NCBI GenBank assembly: GCA_028274465.1
Contig: CM051456.1
Span: forward strand, 15,217,745 to 15,281,744
Source of the DNA: Plantago ovata
Lineage: Eukaryota; Streptophyta; Magnoliopsida; Lamiales; Plantaginaceae
Length of the DNA: 64,000 bases
Reading direction: 5' to 3'
Shown: one piece after another, positions 61,101-64,000 of the stretch
Numbering within the stretch: the first letter of the stretch is position 1
How the letters are laid out: each line of letters opens with the position of its first letter
Notes under the pieces: model-generated
Told to the model about the DNA's origin: nothing
Database searches by the model: none
The model's input: the letters and a program-made list of their open reading frames with translations, nothing else
Translations under genes and position numbers: made by a program

Positions 61101-63872
61101 ACTACACTTGGGTACAAGTTATTACCAGATGATTTTCAAAACTGCTACGCTATTAGTATTGACAAAGCACATGAAAGATATTTTAGGATTATCCTGTCCT
61201 AGCTTCTTCATGAAGATCCAGTCTATTATCTGTCACATTATTTAGATGCTTCAACACCATGTTACCAAGCCACTGCACAGCTCTAGTATATTTTAAAGAG
61301 AGGGCACTGCTTCCAAGTCAACTGAATTTAATACATAGACCGTAGTACCGTACAAGTCGCTCTACCTAATTGAGGCTTTATGGTTTTTCCAAGTAGGAAA
61401 ACAGCAACAGAAAATGACAGGGGAAATAATTGAATACCACGCAGGACCTCATCACCACATCAACAGATAGGAAGCCATATGGGACAATAAAATAATCAAT
61501 ATGAACACATTACCTGCCAGCTCTAACTTGCACCCTGAGGAAAGAAGGATCTAAAGCAGCAGCCTTCATACAATCTTGCAATGCTTCTTTCACTCTTCCA
61601 GATGACATACGTGATGCTGCACGATTGCTATAGCACAACAATAAAGCCCTGAGGCAGCTTCTAGATGCCTCACTTTCGGAGATGCAATTAATTCCTTGAG
61701 TGTAGTAATCCTCAGCTCTTGTAAACTCCCCTTTTGCATATGCTTGGTTACCCCTGGACATAATATAAGATCAGTGGTCCACAGAGAACAGATTAATGTG
61801 AATATATGTAAGCAGCCGTAGATCATTAACCAAAGTCACCTAAAAACTTATTGAAGAGTTTGATAGCAAAAGTGGATTAAATCAAACCTCAGCCGCCATT
61901 TTTCACAGGATTCTTGAGCTGCAATGCTTGCAACTGTAGCAGAGTTTCGCTTGGCCTCTATTTCTTCAACTTGCTCAGATTTACCCCTTCCGTGTCTTAA
62001 AGCAGTAGGGAAATTACTTTTGTGACCATGATCAGGAGACAACAATGATGGTCCAGGAACCGGGAAAGGGGGTAAACCAGATGATATGTGTGAATTTTTC
62101 ACATTCAGTGAGCCACTAAATAGATCCTGACCAACTCTAATCCGGTTTTTCTTCTTCTGGCTGATTACTGGTGCTGGAGGTTCACTGGTATTTGGGGAAG
62201 ATGCAGCAAAGACGAAGCTAGTTTGGCCAAAGTCAGGTAAACTGGCATCATATTTGTACTGAGACGTTCCGTCACTATCTTGTCTCTCGAGTGAAGAACA
62301 TGAACTAACTTCTGCATCTACAGCAGTAATAAAGGAGTCACAGCTGTACTCTAACTCCTCCGTAGCAGATTTAAAGCTTTCAGTCTCAACCCCTGAAAAA
62401 GCACCGTCTTCATTACTCTCAGAGGCAGTACCTCCATTGACACAGTATGAAGATTCTTCATCTTGTACATTACTATCCCTTACATAAGACTCATTTATAT
62501 ATAAGCGGTCTGTCGCTGAAACTAGGTGTTCATCAACTATATCATTTGAAACATTTGGGTGTTCTTCAGTGGAAGAGACATTATCATCAATGTGAAAGGA
62601 CTCCTCTGAGGCCACAGAAGTCTCTCTGGAGAACATGCTATCAGCCGGTATTTCCTCGTATGGAGAGACATCCATGGGTGAATACTGTTCTGACGAATCA
62701 GAACCCTTACTTGAAGTCTCCTGAAAGCCAAATCCTTGCCCAAAACTCAATGGAACATGTGTAGGTTTCTTCCATTTCCCCTTCTTTTTCTTTAACCCGG
62801 TGTCCTTGGTAGACTCACCTCTTCTGTTGAAGCCAAATGCAAAGTGACCTTTTGGATCCGGTGTCTTAAACTCAACACTTTGTCCTGCCAATGTATCCAA
62901 TTTGCTAGTAAAACTGAACTCAACTTTCTTCCCAGCATTAGTAACTGGTCTGGCATGGGAACTGCCAGACGCAGGGGCATTTTCACCGCCATAACTTACA
63001 CCACTACCACCATTATTTTTCTGTAATCCTGCCTGAAAAGCAAACTCTGCATTACTCAATCCCGGCACATTAAACAAATTCCCAGTACCTACATTCTCGC
63101 TGCGCATGCCATGCAAAGTTTCTACACCACTCTCGCTCTGTCTAGACGTGTTTCCAACTGATCTAGCAACATCTTCACTTGTCCGTTCACTCTTTCCAAA
63201 AGCAAACTTATTCACGTCATCATCTCCAACCTTGTCATCACGAGAAGTAGACAAAGCCTCATCAATTTTCATATCTTTAATCTTGTTCTGAAGAACATCA
63301 TCCAGGCTCCCACTTAAAGAATCATCAACATTCCCCCCAAACCCGAATTTCTTGGACTCATCATCCTTCACATTCAACTTGGTCATCTTATTCGGAAGGT
63401 CTCCTCCAACACTCTCACCACACCCTTTACTAAAATACTCACTCTCAATATACAACCGCCTCATCTCATCCGGCAAATCAGACACCACATTTTCATCCAC
63501 ACCTCGTAAACCACCCGAATGCACATTTCTAGCACTAGCAGCAGCAGCAGTTACATTCCTAATAATCTTCTCCTTGTCACTCTCAATTTTCAATCTCATC
63601 AAATCATCAGCCACTTTAATCCTCTCCAAATCACTCAAAACACTATCATTAAATAAACTACTGCTACCACTAACACTACTAGTACTACTAATACTACTAT
63701 CACGAGCCCCAAAAATAAAATCTCCACCAGCATTCTGCTCAAGACCAGAATCATGCGAAATCGGTCGAGCCAGATTAGGGCGATGACTCGAGGGCTTCCT
63801 AAGCTTGGCAAGCCTCGGCGGTCGGGATAGACCGGCAGCGGATTTTGCCCCGAAGCCGTAACTCGGATCCAT
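55153..63872 (-). CDS. TPR- and DnaJ-domain co-chaperone
   Basis: Eleven exons (complement): 63872-61888, 61753-61514, 60944-60815, 60699-60547, 60403-60165, 60054-59985, 59110-58904, 57210-56978, 56174-56096, 55957-55820, 55350-55153, in phase, 1223 residues. The first 660 residues are low-complexity, Ser/Asp-rich with repeated FGxx/FAFG motifs ([33 protein letters not shown]). TPR repeats follow: [42 protein letters not shown], and later [40 protein letters not shown] domain ends the protein: [17 protein letters not shown] (HPD 1109-1111) and [16 protein letters not shown]. TPRs bind Hsp70/Hsp90 tails and the HPD stimulates Hsp70 ATPase. It matches the Arabidopsis TPR15/TPR16 (At2g41520/At5g12430) family in size and order. 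The ATG at 63872 heads MDPSYGFG; an upstream in-frame ATG is possible. Confidence 0.9.
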
Positions 63873-64000
63873 TGATTTGAAAACCGGAAAACACACACAA
63901 TGCTTTGTGAGATAAAATTGATAGGTTGAGAGATGAGAGGATACGACCTTTTCAGTTAACGGCGGAGTTCGTCGGAGTCAACGACGGCCGGTGATTAAAC
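63873..64000 (-). promoter_or_regulatory. TPR-DnaJ gene 5' leader
   Basis: The sequence upstream of the ATG, running to the window edge. The in-frame ATG at 63896 lies 24 bases upstream of the chosen start. No TATA box is visible before the window ends. Confidence 0.4.

Noticed and set aside
62447..62764. Long plus-strand frames opposite the TPR-DnaJ first exon
   Set aside because: Shadows of a long coding exon on the other strand.

Overview
This is nuclear DNA of a flowering plant, most likely a eudicot. The genes carry many short GT-AG introns, the spacers are AT-rich, and the region is full of plant-type mobile elements (CACTA, MULE, Harbinger, hAT, Stowaway, SINE, TRIM, Helitron-like). 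The species cannot be read from the sequence. There are no operons and no bacterial or organellar features.

Gene content is concentrated at the two ends. On the left lie the 3' end of a leucine-rich-repeat receptor-like protein gene with a frameshift (9-880, +) and a complete nine-exon membrane-anchored (type B) hexokinase gene (2067-6237, -). On the right lie a seven-exon ubiquitin-specific protease of the UBP24 type (39388-45383, -), a 13-exon saccharopine-dehydrogenase-like oxidoreductase (50442-53901, +) and an 11-exon gene for a large TPR plus DnaJ co-chaperone (55153-63872, -), whose 5' leader runs to the window edge. For these four complete genes I worked out splice sites by eye; each joined reading frame stays open and divides evenly into codons.

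The middle (about 7.0-38 kb) is a transposon graveyard. In order: a LINE 3' fragment (7.0-7.9 kb); a 4.15-kb MULE-like element with long inverted ends and two convergent small transcription units (9.9-14.1 kb); a tRNA-derived SINE with a 15-bp target duplication, split by a complete 6.2-kb CACTA element with an uninterrupted two-exon transposase (14.6-21.0 kb); four copies plus fragments of one Helitron-like family (21.0-22.4, 25.0-25.9, 31.3-32.2, 33.6-34.5 kb); a degenerate TRIM retrotransposon split by a Harbinger element that is itself split by a small MITE (23.3-24.7 kb); a 5S-rRNA-bearing Cassandra-like LTR (29.4-29.6 kb); and further SINE and Stowaway copies. An hAT element with a perfect 8-bp target duplication sits in an intron of the UBP24-type gene, and a MULE-type fold-back element lies at 47.0-47.6 kb.

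The host genes are ordinary and not functionally linked: sugar phosphorylation and sensing, deubiquitination, an NAD(P)-binding oxidoreductase, Hsp70 co-chaperoning and immune reception. The observations most worth a second look are the datable nested insertions, the possibly autonomous CACTA element, the MULE-like element with two short convergent genes that resemble no transposase, the Helitron-like family carrying tandem tRNA B-box-like motifs, and an orphan coding exon at about 38.6 kb.
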